The position numbers and the translations under genes were made by a program. DNA of 64,000 nt, from positions 434,001-498,000 of the forward strand of contig NZ_CANLDB010000001.1 of NCBI RefSeq assembly GCF_947489365.1, given 5' to 3'. How positions within the stretch are numbered: position 1 is the stretch's first letter; each line of letters opens with the position of its first letter. This DNA is from an uncultured Nocardioides sp. (GTDB lineage Bacteria; Actinomycetota; Actinomycetes; Propionibacteriales; Nocardioidaceae). Below the pieces are notes generated by a model. The model made no database searches and was not told the origin of the DNA. It saw only the letters and a list, made by a program, of their open reading frames with translations. Positions 19,210-27,671 of this stretch are shown piece by piece.

Positions 19210-20489
19210 GACGGGTCCTCGTCGGTGGTGGTGTCCGGAGAGGGGGGGACGGTGGTGTGGCACTGCTCGCCGTCCTGGTCGGCGTCGGGCAGGTGTGGCA
19301 GACCGAGGCGACCGAGGGAGGTCTCCTGGCCGGTGCGGACCGCGACCGGGACGGTCAGGTCGTCGTACTTGCAGTAGCTCGTGCCGCGGCCCAGGTACGG
19401 GCTGTACGGGCCGGGCCCGACGACGAGACGCAGGTCGGTGCGGGTGGTGAGCTGCCCGCCGAGGCGGAACGTGCCGTCCTCGTCGGTGGTGGCGGTGGCG
19501 AGGACGGTGCCGCGCTCGTCGAGGAGCTGGACCTGGCCGTCCTCGAGGGTCGCCTCCGGGCGGTTCGCGTCGACGAGGGTCCCCCGCAAGGAGGCGCCGC
19601 GCTCGGTCAGCTGCACGGAGTCGAACGTGGCCCGACCGGCCCTCACGACCTTCCGCGGGGTGGCAGTGGTGCCCAGGTAGTTGCCGGAGCCCGGGACGAC
19701 GACGCGGTAGCGGCCGGGGAACAGGCCGGAGAAGGTGTACGAGCCGCCGCGCATCCGGGTGACCCAGAACTGGCCGGTCCGCTCCGACACGGCCGTGGCG
19801 TAGCCGGTCCCGGACGCCCGGGTCTCCCCGGCGTACACGTCGAGGAGCAGGGTGCCCGCCTTCGTCCCCAGCGCGATGTCGACCGGCTTGTAGACGCCCG
19901 CCCTCAGGCGCGGCAGGTAGATGCTCCTCGCCGTCCACCCGCCCTGGGCGTCGTAGGTGAAGACGGAGTAGGCGCCGGCGGGCAGGCCGCCCAGCGCGTA
20001 GTTGCCGTGGCTGTCCGCGGTGGAGGTGTAGACCGTCTGGTCCTTCCTCGCGGCGACGACCCGGGCGCGGGGTGCCACCGTGCCGCCGGCCCTCACGCTG
20101 CCGCCGATCGAGGCGCCCTGCACGAGCCGGACGTTGCGCTGCACGGTCCTGCCGGCCTCCACCGTGACCTCGACGGTCGAGGGAGCGCGCTTGCTCGTGT
20201 CGTACGTCGGCCGGCGGTCGGTGACGGTGAGACGGTAGGTGCCGGGCGCGAGGCTCAGCGAGTACACCCCGCCCGTGGCCCGCTTGGTGCCGCTGCGGGT
20301 GCCGTCGGTGCTCGTCCAGGAGAGGTCGGCGGTGCTGTCGCCGAGCCCGGTGATCGCTCCGCGCACCCCGCCCGTCGGTGCGGCAGCCTGGGCCGGTCCG
20401 ACGGTGACGACGAGCGCGCTCATCAGCAGGGCCATCGCGGCCAGCGCGACGGTCACGAGGGCCCCCCGGCCCAGCTGGTTCGTTGACAT
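19206..20489 (-). CDS. Secreted multi-domain protein with carboxypeptidase-regulatory/Cna-B-like repeats
   Basis: 427 aa with a clear signal peptide (LVTVALAAMALLMSALVVTV, cleavage near AQA-AAP). The mature protein is a string of about four beta-sandwich units of CarboxypepD_reg/Cna-B type, each with a GxYxLxxLxPGxYxV-like close (GGVYSLSLAPGTYRL, GNYALGGLPAGAYSV, GSYTFSGLFPGRYRV, DEDGTFRLGG). Such domains form stalks or bind carbohydrate; no catalytic domain or sortase signal is visible. The Asp-rich tail DADQDGEQC holds one Cys. Its stop overlaps the GT2 start (ATGA), so it is the first gene of a three-gene envelope operon. Confidence 0.75.
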   Translation of the reverse strand: MSTNQLGRGALVTVALAAMALLMSALVVTVGPAQAAAPTGGVRGAITGLGDSTADLSWTSTDGTRSGTKRATGGVYSLSLAPGTYRLTVTDRRPTYDTSKRAPSTVEVTVEAGRTVQRNVRLVQGASIGGSVRAGGTVAPRARVVAARKDQTVYTSTADSHGNYALGGLPAGAYSVFTYDAQGGWTARSIYLPRLRAGVYKPVDIALGTKAGTLLLDVYAGETRASGTGYATAVSERTGQFWVTRMRGGSYTFSGLFPGRYRVVVPGSGNYLGTTATPRKVVRAGRATFDSVQLTERGASLRGTLVDANRPEATLEDGQVQLLDERGTVLATATTDEDGTFRLGGQLTTRTDLRLVVGPGPYSPYLGRGTSYCKYDDLTVPVAVRTGQETSLGRLGLPHLPDADQDGEQCHTTVPPSPDTTTDEDPS

Positions 20490-20645
20490 GTCATCACCGT
20501 ACGAGCGGCGGAGCCCCTTTTCGGGGGCCTTGGGGAAGCCTGGCCGGATCCTGAGGTGACTGCTGAACCGCCGCGGAGGATGCCCTGCGCTCCCCTTGAG
20601 GTTCGCGGTGCTCCCGGTCACACCGGCCCGGTCGGGCGGGCGTGG

Positions 20646-20670
20646 CAACCGATGGTGCGCCGTCGTCGTA
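20646..20670 (+). promoter_or_regulatory. Candidate ECF-sigma promoter
   Basis: CAACC (20646-20650), a 16-nt spacer, then CGTA (20667-20670), 40 bp before the GTG of the anti-sigma-like gene. AAC-containing -35 and CGTM -10 motifs with 16-nt spacing are typical of actinobacterial ECF promoters, so the downstream SigE-family factor may drive its own operon. The site was read by eye and is short. Confidence 0.4.
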
Positions 20671-20709
20671 GGAGTGGTGACAGGGTGCTCGTACCGACCA
20701 GGAGGCGAC

Positions 20710-21558
20710 GTGGAGATCGACTGGGAGCGTGAGCTCGACGGGGTCGTCGGTGGTGGAGCCGGCGGCGACCGGCCGCCGTCCGACTTCGTCGTCCCGGGCC
20801 GCAGGGCCCTGAGTCGTCGCCGCGCGGCGCTCACGGGGGCGTCGGTCGCCGCGGTCGCGGTCGTCATCGGTCTCGGGGTGTCCGTCGGTGGCGCCACCGG
20901 ACTGGTCGGCCAGGGCCCGACGGGTGCCGGGTTCGCGGTCGACCCGACGAGCGCGCCCTCGCCGGAGGCCGACCCCGTCACGGAGTCGTGCTCGCCGAGC
21001 GACAGGGACACGTTCGCGGAGTACGACGGCGTCGGACGGCTGTGCGTCGCGGCCGGGGCGGCGGTCGTCCAGCGGGTCGCCGACCCCATGGCGTACGGCG
21101 AGGGGCGTCGACGCTCGATCGGGCTGGTCGTCGAGAGGGAGGGGGAACGCGAGTTCGTGCTCGCGACCTGGCGTCGCGGGTCGTCCTCGACCACCCAGCG
21201 CCCGGCCGTCGGTGCCCTGGAGGAGTGGTTGCCGGCGGTGGTCGCCGCCCAGCGGCTGCTCGACGGCGACGCCGTGCCCGACGAGACGCTGACGCTGGAC
21301 GCCTCGGGCGAGGTCGTCGCCGGGGAGGGCATCACGGTCGTGGACCAGCGGGACGTGGACCTCGGGCCGAGCTTCGCCCCGCCCGGGAGCCCCGCCGTGG
21401 CGGTGGAGCTCGAGGTGAACGGCGAGCGCACGTTCGCCCTGCTCCGGAGGGTCGACGGGACGACGGACGTGATCCCGAGCCGCATCGACTTCTTCGACCT
21501 CGACGCGTTCGTCGCCGACGCCCGCGAGCGGTACGACTCGGGCGAGGGCGTCCTGTGA
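20710..21558 (+). CDS. Anti-sigma-factor-like membrane protein
   Basis: About 282 aa. A short cytoplasmic N-terminus (residues 1-37, EIDWERELDGVVG) is followed by one membrane helix (about 38-60, AALTGASVAAVAVVIGLGVSVGG) and a 200-residue outer domain with no recognised family. There is no zinc-finger (HxxxCxxC) anti-sigma motif. The anti-sigma call rests on topology and on the GTGA overlap with the downstream sigma gene. GGAGG at 20701 fits the GTG at 20710; longer versions start in non-coding-looking sequence. Placing the membrane gene before the sigma gene reverses the usual order. Confidence 0.55.
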   Translation: MEIDWERELDGVVGGGAGGDRPPSDFVVPGRRALSRRRAALTGASVAAVAVVIGLGVSVGGATGLVGQGPTGAGFAVDPTSAPSPEADPVTESCSPSDRDTFAEYDGVGRLCVAAGAAVVQRVADPMAYGEGRRRSIGLVVEREGEREFVLATWRRGSSSTTQRPAVGALEEWLPAVVAAQRLLDGDAVPDETLTLDASGEVVAGEGITVVDQRDVDLGPSFAPPGSPAVAVELEVNGERTFALLRRVDGTTDVIPSRIDFFDLDAFVADARERYDSGEGVL

Positions 21559-22049
21559 GGCGTGAGGAGCGCGAGGCGGCGTACGTCGAGTTCGTCGCCG
21601 CACGCCAGTCCCACCTGCGACGCATCGCCCACGGCGTGTGCCGCGACGCCTCCCGTGCCGAGGACGTCCTGCAGGACGCCCTCGTGAAGCTGTACGTCGC
21701 CTGGCCCCGGGTGCGCCTCGAGAACGCGGAGGCCTACACGCGGCGGATCATCGTGCGCGCGAACCTCGACCAGGTGCGTCGGCCGTTCCGTTCCCGCGAG
21801 GTCAGCGGCCTCGACGGGCACGACCGGGGCGAGGAGTCGGAGGCGTCGTACGAGGACCGCAGCGTGCTCCACGACGCCCTGCGCGACCTGCCCGAGATGC
21901 AGCGCAAGGTGGTGGTGCTGCGCCACTGGGTCGGGCTGTCGGTGCGGGAGACCGCGCAGGACCTGGGGATCTCGGAGGGCACGGTGAAGAGCTACTGCTC
22001 GCGCGGGCTCGAGAAGCTGCAGGCGGCACTGGAGACCTCCCGGTCCTGA
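21555..22049 (+). CDS. SigE-family ECF RNA polymerase sigma factor
   Basis: 164 aa ECF sigma factor. Region 2 runs from about residue 8 (EAAYVEFVAARQSHLRRIAHGVC) through the core-binding DASRAEDVLQDALVKLYVAWPR. Region 4 (LPEMQRKVVVLRHWVGLSVRETAQDLGISEGTVKSYCSRGLEKL) contains the -35-binding HTH. Length and the RxHLRRxA start fit the SigE family common in Streptomyces and Nocardioides. The GTG start overlaps the upstream stop, so the amount of sigma is tied to the membrane protein. A convergent aminotransferase gene ends 4 bp downstream with no visible terminator. Confidence 0.9.
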   Translation: MRREEREAAYVEFVAARQSHLRRIAHGVCRDASRAEDVLQDALVKLYVAWPRVRLENAEAYTRRIIVRANLDQVRRPFRSREVSGLDGHDRGEESEASYEDRSVLHDALRDLPEMQRKVVVLRHWVGLSVRETAQDLGISEGTVKSYCSRGLEKLQAALETSRS

Positions 22050-22053
22050 GCCC

Positions 22054-23292
22054 TCACCGGTCGCGGACGGCCGCGCCCATCCTTCTCACGGCCTCGGTGA
22101 GGACCTCGGTCGACGTCGCGAGGTTGAGCCGCACGTGGCCCGCGCCGCCGGTGCCGAAGGTGTGCCCGGCGCTGAGGGCGACCCGCGCGGCGTCGACGAA
22201 GAACCGGGCGGGTCCGGCGAGGTCGGTGACCACGGCGGGCCCGTCGCCCGGCGAGGAGTCGTCGTCGGGCAGGCCCAGGTCGCGGCAGTCGAGCCAGGCG
22301 AGGTAGGTCGCCTCGGGCGGCGTCCAGCGGACGGCGGGGAGGTGCTCGGCCAGCAGCCCGCCCAACAGCGTCCGCTTGGCGTCGAGACCGAGCAGCAGGG
22401 CGTCGAGCCAGGGCTCGCCCGCGGTGAGCGCGGCGGTGTGGGCGAGCACGGCGAGGTGGCTCGCGCCGTGGCCGACCTCCTCGGGCAGCCGGGCCAGGTC
22501 GGCGGCCGCCTCGGGCCCGGCGACCAGGACGGCCGACTTCAGGCCCGCGAGGTTCCACGCCTTCGACGCGGAGGTGACGACGAAGGCGTCCTCGGCCCCG
22601 GCGACCGACAGGTAGGGGACGAAGGTGGCGCCCGCGGGCACGAGCGCGGCGTGGATCTCGTCCGCGACGACCCGGACCCCGTGGCGCCGGGCGAGCGCGG
22701 CGACGGCCTCCAGCTCGACGCGGGTGTGGACCACGCCGGTCGGGTTGTGCGGGTTGCTCATCAGGTACGCCGCCCGCCCGCCGCCGGCGACGGCCTCGTG
22801 GAGTCGGCGGTCGAGGTCGTCGAGGTCGAGGCGGCCGTCCGGCGTCAGCCCGGCCTCGACCACCCGCCGTCCGTCGTGGGCGGTGAACGCCTGGAACGGC
22901 GGGTAGACGGGGGCGCTCACGACGACGGTGTCGCCGGGGGCGGTGACCAGGCGCAGCGTCTCGACGATGCCCTGCATGACGTCGGGCACGACCGCGGTCC
23001 GCGCGACCTCGAGCCCGTCCCAGCCCCACCGCCGCGCGGCGAACCCGGCCAGCGCCTCGGCGTACGCCGTCCCGACGGGGTAGCCCGTGTCGCCCCGCCG
23101 CATCGCGTCGCTCACCGCGGCGACGACCGGCTCGGCGAGGACGACGTCCATCTCCGCGACCCACAGCGGGAGGACGTCGTCGGGGTACTGCCGCCACTTG
23201 ATGCTGGTGCGGCTCCGCAGCTCGGCCAGGCTCAGCTGCTCCAGGGGGTCGGGGACCGCCGCGGCCGACGTGTGTGGATTCGCTGTCGCCAT
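22054..23292 (-). CDS. MalY/PatB-family PLP-dependent aminotransferase (C-S lyase type)
   Basis: 412 aa fold-type I PLP enzyme. Family signature: [22 protein letters not shown] near the N-terminus, [25 protein letters not shown] (PLP Asp) and the Schiff-base Lys in [13 protein letters not shown]. MalY/PatB proteins are cystathionine beta-lyases or cysteine-S-conjugate lyases, so a sulfur-compound lyase is likelier than a plain transaminase. The ATG (23292) lies in the loop of a palindrome shared with 30116-30145, and the first residues MATAN are encoded by it, so the promoter and start may have been shaped by the repeat. Confidence 0.87.
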   Translation of the reverse strand: MATANPHTSAAAVPDPLEQLSLAELRSRTSIKWRQYPDDVLPLWVAEMDVVLAEPVVAAVSDAMRRGDTGYPVGTAYAEALAGFAARRWGWDGLEVARTAVVPDVMQGIVETLRLVTAPGDTVVVSAPVYPPFQAFTAHDGRRVVEAGLTPDGRLDLDDLDRRLHEAVAGGGRAAYLMSNPHNPTGVVHTRVELEAVAALARRHGVRVVADEIHAALVPAGATFVPYLSVAGAEDAFVVTSASKAWNLAGLKSAVLVAGPEAAADLARLPEEVGHGASHLAVLAHTAALTAGEPWLDALLLGLDAKRTLLGGLLAEHLPAVRWTPPEATYLAWLDCRDLGLPDDDSSPGDGPAVVTDLAGPARFFVDAARVALSAGHTFGTGGAGHVRLNLATSTEVLTEAVRRMGAAVRDR

Positions 23293-23304
23293 GACGACAG
23301 CGAA
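23279..23304. repeat. Short palindrome, copy 1 (left of betaine cluster)
   Basis: TTCGCTGTCG-ccatga-CGACAGCGAA is a perfect 10-bp dyad with a 6-nt centre. A near-identical element is at 30116-30145. The two bracket the LysR-to-reductase cluster. The start codon of the minus-strand aminotransferase is in the centre. It could be an operator or a mobile palindromic unit. Confidence 0.7.
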
Positions 23305-23333
23305 CCACCACGGTCCGCCCTCGGGGTGGCCAC

Positions 23334-23387
23334 GGTCTCGACGACGCGCGCTCGCTGGCGCTCGCGTGCTGCTCGACCAGCGGTGGC
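23334..23387. repeat. Partial dispersed repeat (tail half)
   Basis: GGTCTCGACGACGCGCGCTC, then GCTGGCGCTCGC and GCTCGACCAGCGGTGG, resembles the tail halves at 55812-55865 and 59327-59380, more diverged. It lies between the aminotransferase start and the end of the LysR gene. Confidence 0.4.
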
Positions 23388-23391
23388 TGGG

Positions 23392-24276
23392 TCAGTCCCC
23401 GGTGCCCATCGCGGCGAGCGCGGTGGCGACGCGGGGGTGGGCGCGGGCGCCGGTGCGGTGGACGCCGAGCAGGTGGCGCGCGGGGCGGGGGTCGCCGCGC
23501 AGCGGCACGCGGACGATGTCGTAGACCGACGGCAGGTTCGCGAGCTGCGGGACGAGGGCGACCCCGAGGCCGGCGTGGACCAGTGCCGCGCCGGTGTCCC
23601 ACTCGACCGCCTCGTGGGCGAGGTCGGGAGTGAAGCCCGCCGCGAGGCACGCGCCGGCGACGAGGCGGTGGTACGGCCGGCCGGGGCGGTCCATGATCCA
23701 CGGCTCGTCCGCGGCCTCGGACAGGGCGACCGACGCGCGTCCGGCGAGCGGGTGGTCGGTCGGGACGAGGAGGTCGAGGGGGTCCTCGCCCAGGGCGTGC
23801 TGCTCGAAGCGGCGGTCGGCGCGTGAGGGCGTCGCCTCGGTGGCCACCACGACGGCGAGGTCGGCGCGCTCGGCGAGCAGCAGGTCGAAGCACTCGACGG
23901 GGTCGGCCTCGACGATGCGGACGACGGTGCCGGGGTGCTCCTCGGCGACCCGCCGGGCCGCGTGGGGGAGCAGGGTGGCGGCGGCGGTCGAGAAGCCGCA
24001 CAGGGTGAGGTGGCCGCCCGCGTGGGCCTGCACGCGGGCCCGGGCCGCCTCCCAGCTCGCGGCCACGTCGTGGGCGTGGTCCAGCAGGACGAGGGCGGCG
24101 TCGGTCAGGCGGACGCCGCGGCCCTGCGGCTCCACCACCGGTGCCCCGACCTCCTTGGCCAGCGACCGCAGCTGTGCCGACACCGCCGACGGGCTGTAGC
24201 CGCTCGCCTCCGCCGCCGCGGTGACGCTGCCGTGCTGTGCCACCAGTCGCAGCGCGTGGAGACGGGCATCGAGCAT
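23392..24276 (-). CDS. LysR-type regulator of the (hydroxy)proline-betaine cluster
   Basis: 294 aa. N-terminal HTH: LRLVAQHGSVTAAAEASGYSPSAVSAQLRSLAKEVG. The effector domain contains LTLCGFSTAAATLLPHAARRV and ends with a GLGVALVPQL segment. ATG 24276 gives the usual LTTR start, two residues before the HTH helix; the longer reading reaches into the promoter of the divergent hpbD gene. A TGCA-N7-TGCA site overlaps the start. Position predicts control of hpbD and the three genes after it, with a betaine or proline derivative as effector; that is inference. Confidence 0.82.
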   Translation of the reverse strand: MLDARLHALRLVAQHGSVTAAAEASGYSPSAVSAQLRSLAKEVGAPVVEPQGRGVRLTDAALVLLDHAHDVAASWEAARARVQAHAGGHLTLCGFSTAAATLLPHAARRVAEEHPGTVVRIVEADPVECFDLLLAERADLAVVVATEATPSRADRRFEQHALGEDPLDLLVPTDHPLAGRASVALSEAADEPWIMDRPGRPYHRLVAGACLAAGFTPDLAHEAVEWDTGAALVHAGLGVALVPQLANLPSVYDIVRVPLRGDPRPARHLLGVHRTGARAHPRVATALAAMGTGD

Positions 24277-24290
24277 GCAGCATGATTGCA
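24276..24290. promoter_or_regulatory. Candidate LysR binding site before hpbD
   Basis: TGCA-gcatgat-TGCA spans a T-N11-A pattern at the lysR start and lies 80 bp before the divergent hpbD start. Only the outer four bases on each side are symmetric, so the call is tentative. Confidence 0.3.
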
Positions 24291-24370
24291 CGGTTCTGCC
24301 CGGATCTTCGCGACGATCTGCAGCGTCCTGGGCGGGACGTACCTCGGTACGGTGGGCCGGTGAGGGCCCC

Positions 24371-25480
24371 GTGAGGATCGCCGAGATCGCCGTGTTCTCC
24401 CACCGCATGCCGGTGGTCGGGGGCACCTACCGCATCGCCAGCAGCGAGGTCGACGCCCTCGACAGCACGCTGGTGCGGATCACCGCGGACGACGGGACCG
24501 TCGGCTGGGGCGAGACGTGCCCGGTCGGCCCGACGTACCAGCCGCACCACGCCCTCGGCGCCCGCGCGGCCCTCGCCGAGCTCTGTCCCTCCCTGCTCGG
24601 CCGGGACCCGAGCCGGCTCCGCGGGCTCCACCGGACCATGGACGGCAGCCTCGCCGGCCACCGCTACGCCAAGGCCGCGGTCGACATCGCCGCGCACGAC
24701 CTCGTCGCCCGGCACCGCGGCGTCCGGGTGGCCGACCTGCTCGGGGGACCGCTCGTCGACGCGGTGCCCTCCTACTACGCGACCGGCGTCGGCGAGCCCG
24801 ACGCCGTCGCGGAGACCGCCGCGGCGAGGGTCGCGGCCGGCTACCGCCGCATCCAGGTGAAGATCGCCGGACGCCCCGTCGAGACCGACGTCGAGGTCGT
24901 CCACCGGGTGTGGGAGCGCCTCGAGGGCACCGGGGCGCGGCTGGTCGTCGACGGCAACCGGTCGCTGACCACCTCCGACGTCGTCCGGCTGAGCCAGCAG
25001 TGCCGCGACGTGCCGCTGGTGCTCGAGCAGCCCTGCGACACCCTCGCGGAGCTCGAGGTCGTCCGCGACCGGCTGGCCCACCCCGTCCACCTCGACGAGG
25101 CCGGCACCGACCTCGCGACCGTCGTCCGGGCGATCGGTCGCGGCGTCGTCGACGGGTTCGCCATGAAGGTGACCCGGCTCGGGGGCCTCGTGCCCATGGC
25201 CACCTTCCGCGACGTCTGCGAGGCGACACACGTGCCGCACACCGTGGACGACGCCTGGGGCGGCGACGTCGTCGCGGCGGCGTGCGTGCAGCTGGCCGCC
25301 ACGGTCGACCCCCGCCTGCTGGAGGGGGTCTGGATCGCCCAGCCGTACGTCGAGCAGCACCTCGACCCCGACCACGGACCGGAGGTGGTCGACGGCCGGA
25401 TCGCGCTGCCGGAAGGCCCCGGGCTCGGTGTCGTGCCGCGCGCGGACCTCCTCGGGGAGCCGGTCGCCGTCCACGGGTGA
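24371..25480 (+). CDS. hpbD: 4-hydroxyproline betaine 2-epimerase (enolase superfamily)
   Basis: 369 aa muconate-lactonizing-enzyme-fold racemase. It lines up along its length, from memory, with HpbD of Pelagibaca bermudensis, the enzyme that epimerises trans-4-hydroxy-L-proline betaine (and proline betaine): shared blocks include GWGETCPVGPTY, HALGARAALAE, YAKAAVDIAAHDL and the C-terminal DDAWGGD. The acid/base lysines are K164 (QVKIAG) and K266 (MKVTRLGG); the metal ligands are D194 (DGN), E219 (EQPC) and D242 (LDE). The GTG start gives the canonical N-terminus RIAEIAVFSH. The next three genes supply the later demethylation steps, which strengthens the call. Confidence 0.85.
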   Translation: MRIAEIAVFSHRMPVVGGTYRIASSEVDALDSTLVRITADDGTVGWGETCPVGPTYQPHHALGARAALAELCPSLLGRDPSRLRGLHRTMDGSLAGHRYAKAAVDIAAHDLVARHRGVRVADLLGGPLVDAVPSYYATGVGEPDAVAETAAARVAAGYRRIQVKIAGRPVETDVEVVHRVWERLEGTGARLVVDGNRSLTTSDVVRLSQQCRDVPLVLEQPCDTLAELEVVRDRLAHPVHLDEAGTDLATVVRAIGRGVVDGFAMKVTRLGGLVPMATFRDVCEATHVPHTVDDAWGGDVVAAACVQLAATVDPRLLEGVWIAQPYVEQHLDPDHGPEVVDGRIALPEGPGLGVVPRADLLGEPVAVHG

Positions 25481-25570
25481 CCCGTCCGTCGTACCGTGCA
25501 GTCCTGACGCACGGTCGGGCGTCGTTTCTTGCGATGGTGTGCACGGTCGCGGGCTTGCAGACTGACGCCC

Positions 25571-27661
25571 ATGACGACCCTCGCCGCCCGTGAGCACACG
25601 CCCGGGTCCGGGCGGACCGGGCTGGCCGACCCGCTGCTGCAGCCCTTCACCCTCGGCCACCTCGAGCTGCGCAACCGCGTGGTCAGCGCGTCGCACGAGC
25701 CGGCGTACACGGAGGACGGGATGCCGAAGGAGCGCTACCGGCGCTACCACGTCGAGAAGGCCCGCGGCGGGGTCGGCCTCACCATGATCGGCGGCTCCGC
25801 CGTGGTCTCCCCGGACAGCCCGCCGGCGTTCGGCAACATCGAGGTGCACCGCGACGAGGTCGTCGGCTGGCTGCGCGCGCTCGCCGACGAGGTCCACGAC
25901 GCCGGGGCCGCGGTGATGATCCAGCTGACCCACCTCGGGCGCCGCTCCAGCAACTTCTCCGGCGACTGGCTCCCGCTGGTCTACCCCAGCGGGCAGCGCG
26001 AGCCCGCCCACCGCTCGTTCCCGAAGGTCGCCGAGGCCTGGGACGTCGACCGCATCGTCGGCCACTACGTCGCCGCCGCCCGGCGCTGCCGGGACGCGGG
26101 CCTCGACGGCATCGAGCTCGAGGCGTACGGCCACCTGCTCGACGGCTTCCTCTCGGCCGCGACCAACGACCGCGACGACGCGTACGGCGGGGACGCCGAC
26201 CGGCGCCGAGCCTTCGGCCTCCGCGTCGTCCGGGAGGTCCGCGCCGCGGTCGGGGGTGACTTCCTCATCGGCCTGCGGATGAGCATGGACGAGTGCCTGG
26301 TCGGCGGGATCGACCTCGACGAGGCGGTCGAGACCGTCCGGCTGATGTCGGCGGAGGGCGTCGACGTGCTCTCGGTGATCCGCGGCACGATCGACTCCGA
26401 CGCGACGCTGGCGAAGGTCATCCCCTCGATGGGCGGCCGCTCGGCGCCGCACCTCGCGTTCGCCGGGGAGGTCCGCGCGCGGGTCGACGTCCCCGTCATG
26501 CACTCCTCGATGATCTCGGACGTCGCGACCGCCCGGCACGCGATCACCGCCGGCCTGCTTGACCTCGTCGGCCTCACCCGCCCTCAGATCGCCGACCCCC
26601 ACCTCGTCGCGAAGGTCGCCCGGGGCGAGGAGGACCGGATCCGGCCCTGCGTCGGCGCGAACTACTGCCTGGACGCGATCTACGAGTCCGGCGACGCCAA
26701 GTGCCTTCACAACGCCGCCACCGGGCGGGAGCTGCTGTGGCCGCAGCTCGTGCCGCCGACCGAGCGCGCCCGCAAGCGGGCCGTCGTCGTCGGCGCCGGC
26801 ATCGCCGGCCTCGAGGCCGCCCGGGTGCTGGGGGAGCGGGGCCACGACGTGACCGTGCTCGAGGCCAACGCCGCCCCCGGCGGTCAGGTCCGCCTCGCCG
26901 CGGCCGCCCCCCGGCGCCGCGACCTCGTCGGCGTCGTCGACTGGCGCGTGGCGGAGGCGGCCCACCTCGGCGTCGAGATCCGCTGCGGCGTGATGGCCGA
27001 GCCGGACGACGTCCTCGCCCGCGACCCCGACGTGGTCGTCGTCGCCACCGGCGGCCTGCCGAACACCGACGTCCTCGACTCCGGCTCCGAGCTCGTCCTC
27101 GACACCTGGGACGTCCTGTCCGGCGACCGCCACCCCACCGGCACCGTCCTGGTGTACGACGACCACGGCGGCGAGGCCGCGCTCGGCACCGTCGAGCTGC
27201 TGGCCGGCCGCGGCTGCGACGTCGAGCTCGTCACCCCGGAGCGCACGGTCGGCATCGGGGTCGGCGGCATGAACTCCCCGGCGTACCTCACCGCCTTCGC
27301 CGAGCACGACGTCCGCACCACGCTGGCGACCCGGCTGCGGTCGGTGGCGCGGGTGCCCGGCAGCCGGCGGCTGGTCGCGACGCTCGGCAGCGACTACACC
27401 GACCGGACCTGGCGCCGCGAGGTCGACGCGGTCGTCGTCGAGCACGGCACCGTGCCCGCCGACGACCTCTACCACCGCCTCGTGGCCGGCTCGACGAACC
27501 TCGGCGAGGTCGACCAGGCCGCGCTGCTGGCTGGCCGGCCGCAGGAGGTCGCGACCAACCCGCTCGGCGGCTACCAGCTGTTCCGCATCGGCGACGCGGT
27601 CTGCAGCCGCAACATCCACGCCGCCGTCTACGACGCGCTCCGGCTCTGCGTCGCGATCTGA
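25571..27661 (+). CDS. FMN/FAD/Fe-S oxidoreductase, N-methylproline demethylase-like (StcD/HpbA type)
   Basis: 696 aa, two parts. Residues 1-355 are an old-yellow-enzyme-like FMN barrel (PLLQPFTLGHLELRNRVV, then GLDGIELEAYGHLLDGFLS). Residues from about 396 are an FAD/NAD-binding half (VVVGAGIAGLEAARVLGERG). Between them is an Fe-S segment like that of trimethylamine dehydrogenase (C-x2-C-x2-C-x11-C), but with Ala363 in place of the second Cys, leaving C360, C366 and C378. In proline-betaine degraders the related enzyme removes the methyl group of N-methylproline. Context, between hpbD and the Rieske gene, supports that role. ATG 25571 follows a 90-bp gap. Confidence 0.8.
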   Translation: MTTLAAREHTPGSGRTGLADPLLQPFTLGHLELRNRVVSASHEPAYTEDGMPKERYRRYHVEKARGGVGLTMIGGSAVVSPDSPPAFGNIEVHRDEVVGWLRALADEVHDAGAAVMIQLTHLGRRSSNFSGDWLPLVYPSGQREPAHRSFPKVAEAWDVDRIVGHYVAAARRCRDAGLDGIELEAYGHLLDGFLSAATNDRDDAYGGDADRRRAFGLRVVREVRAAVGGDFLIGLRMSMDECLVGGIDLDEAVETVRLMSAEGVDVLSVIRGTIDSDATLAKVIPSMGGRSAPHLAFAGEVRARVDVPVMHSSMISDVATARHAITAGLLDLVGLTRPQIADPHLVAKVARGEEDRIRPCVGANYCLDAIYESGDAKCLHNAATGRELLWPQLVPPTERARKRAVVVGAGIAGLEAARVLGERGHDVTVLEANAAPGGQVRLAAAAPRRRDLVGVVDWRVAEAAHLGVEIRCGVMAEPDDVLARDPDVVVVATGGLPNTDVLDSGSELVLDTWDVLSGDRHPTGTVLVYDDHGGEAALGTVELLAGRGCDVELVTPERTVGIGVGGMNSPAYLTAFAEHDVRTTLATRLRSVARVPGSRRLVATLGSDYTDRTWRREVDAVVVEHGTVPADDLYHRLVAGSTNLGEVDQAALLAGRPQEVATNPLGGYQLFRIGDAVCSRNIHAAVYDALRLCVAI

Positions 27662-27671
27662 GGAGGACCCC

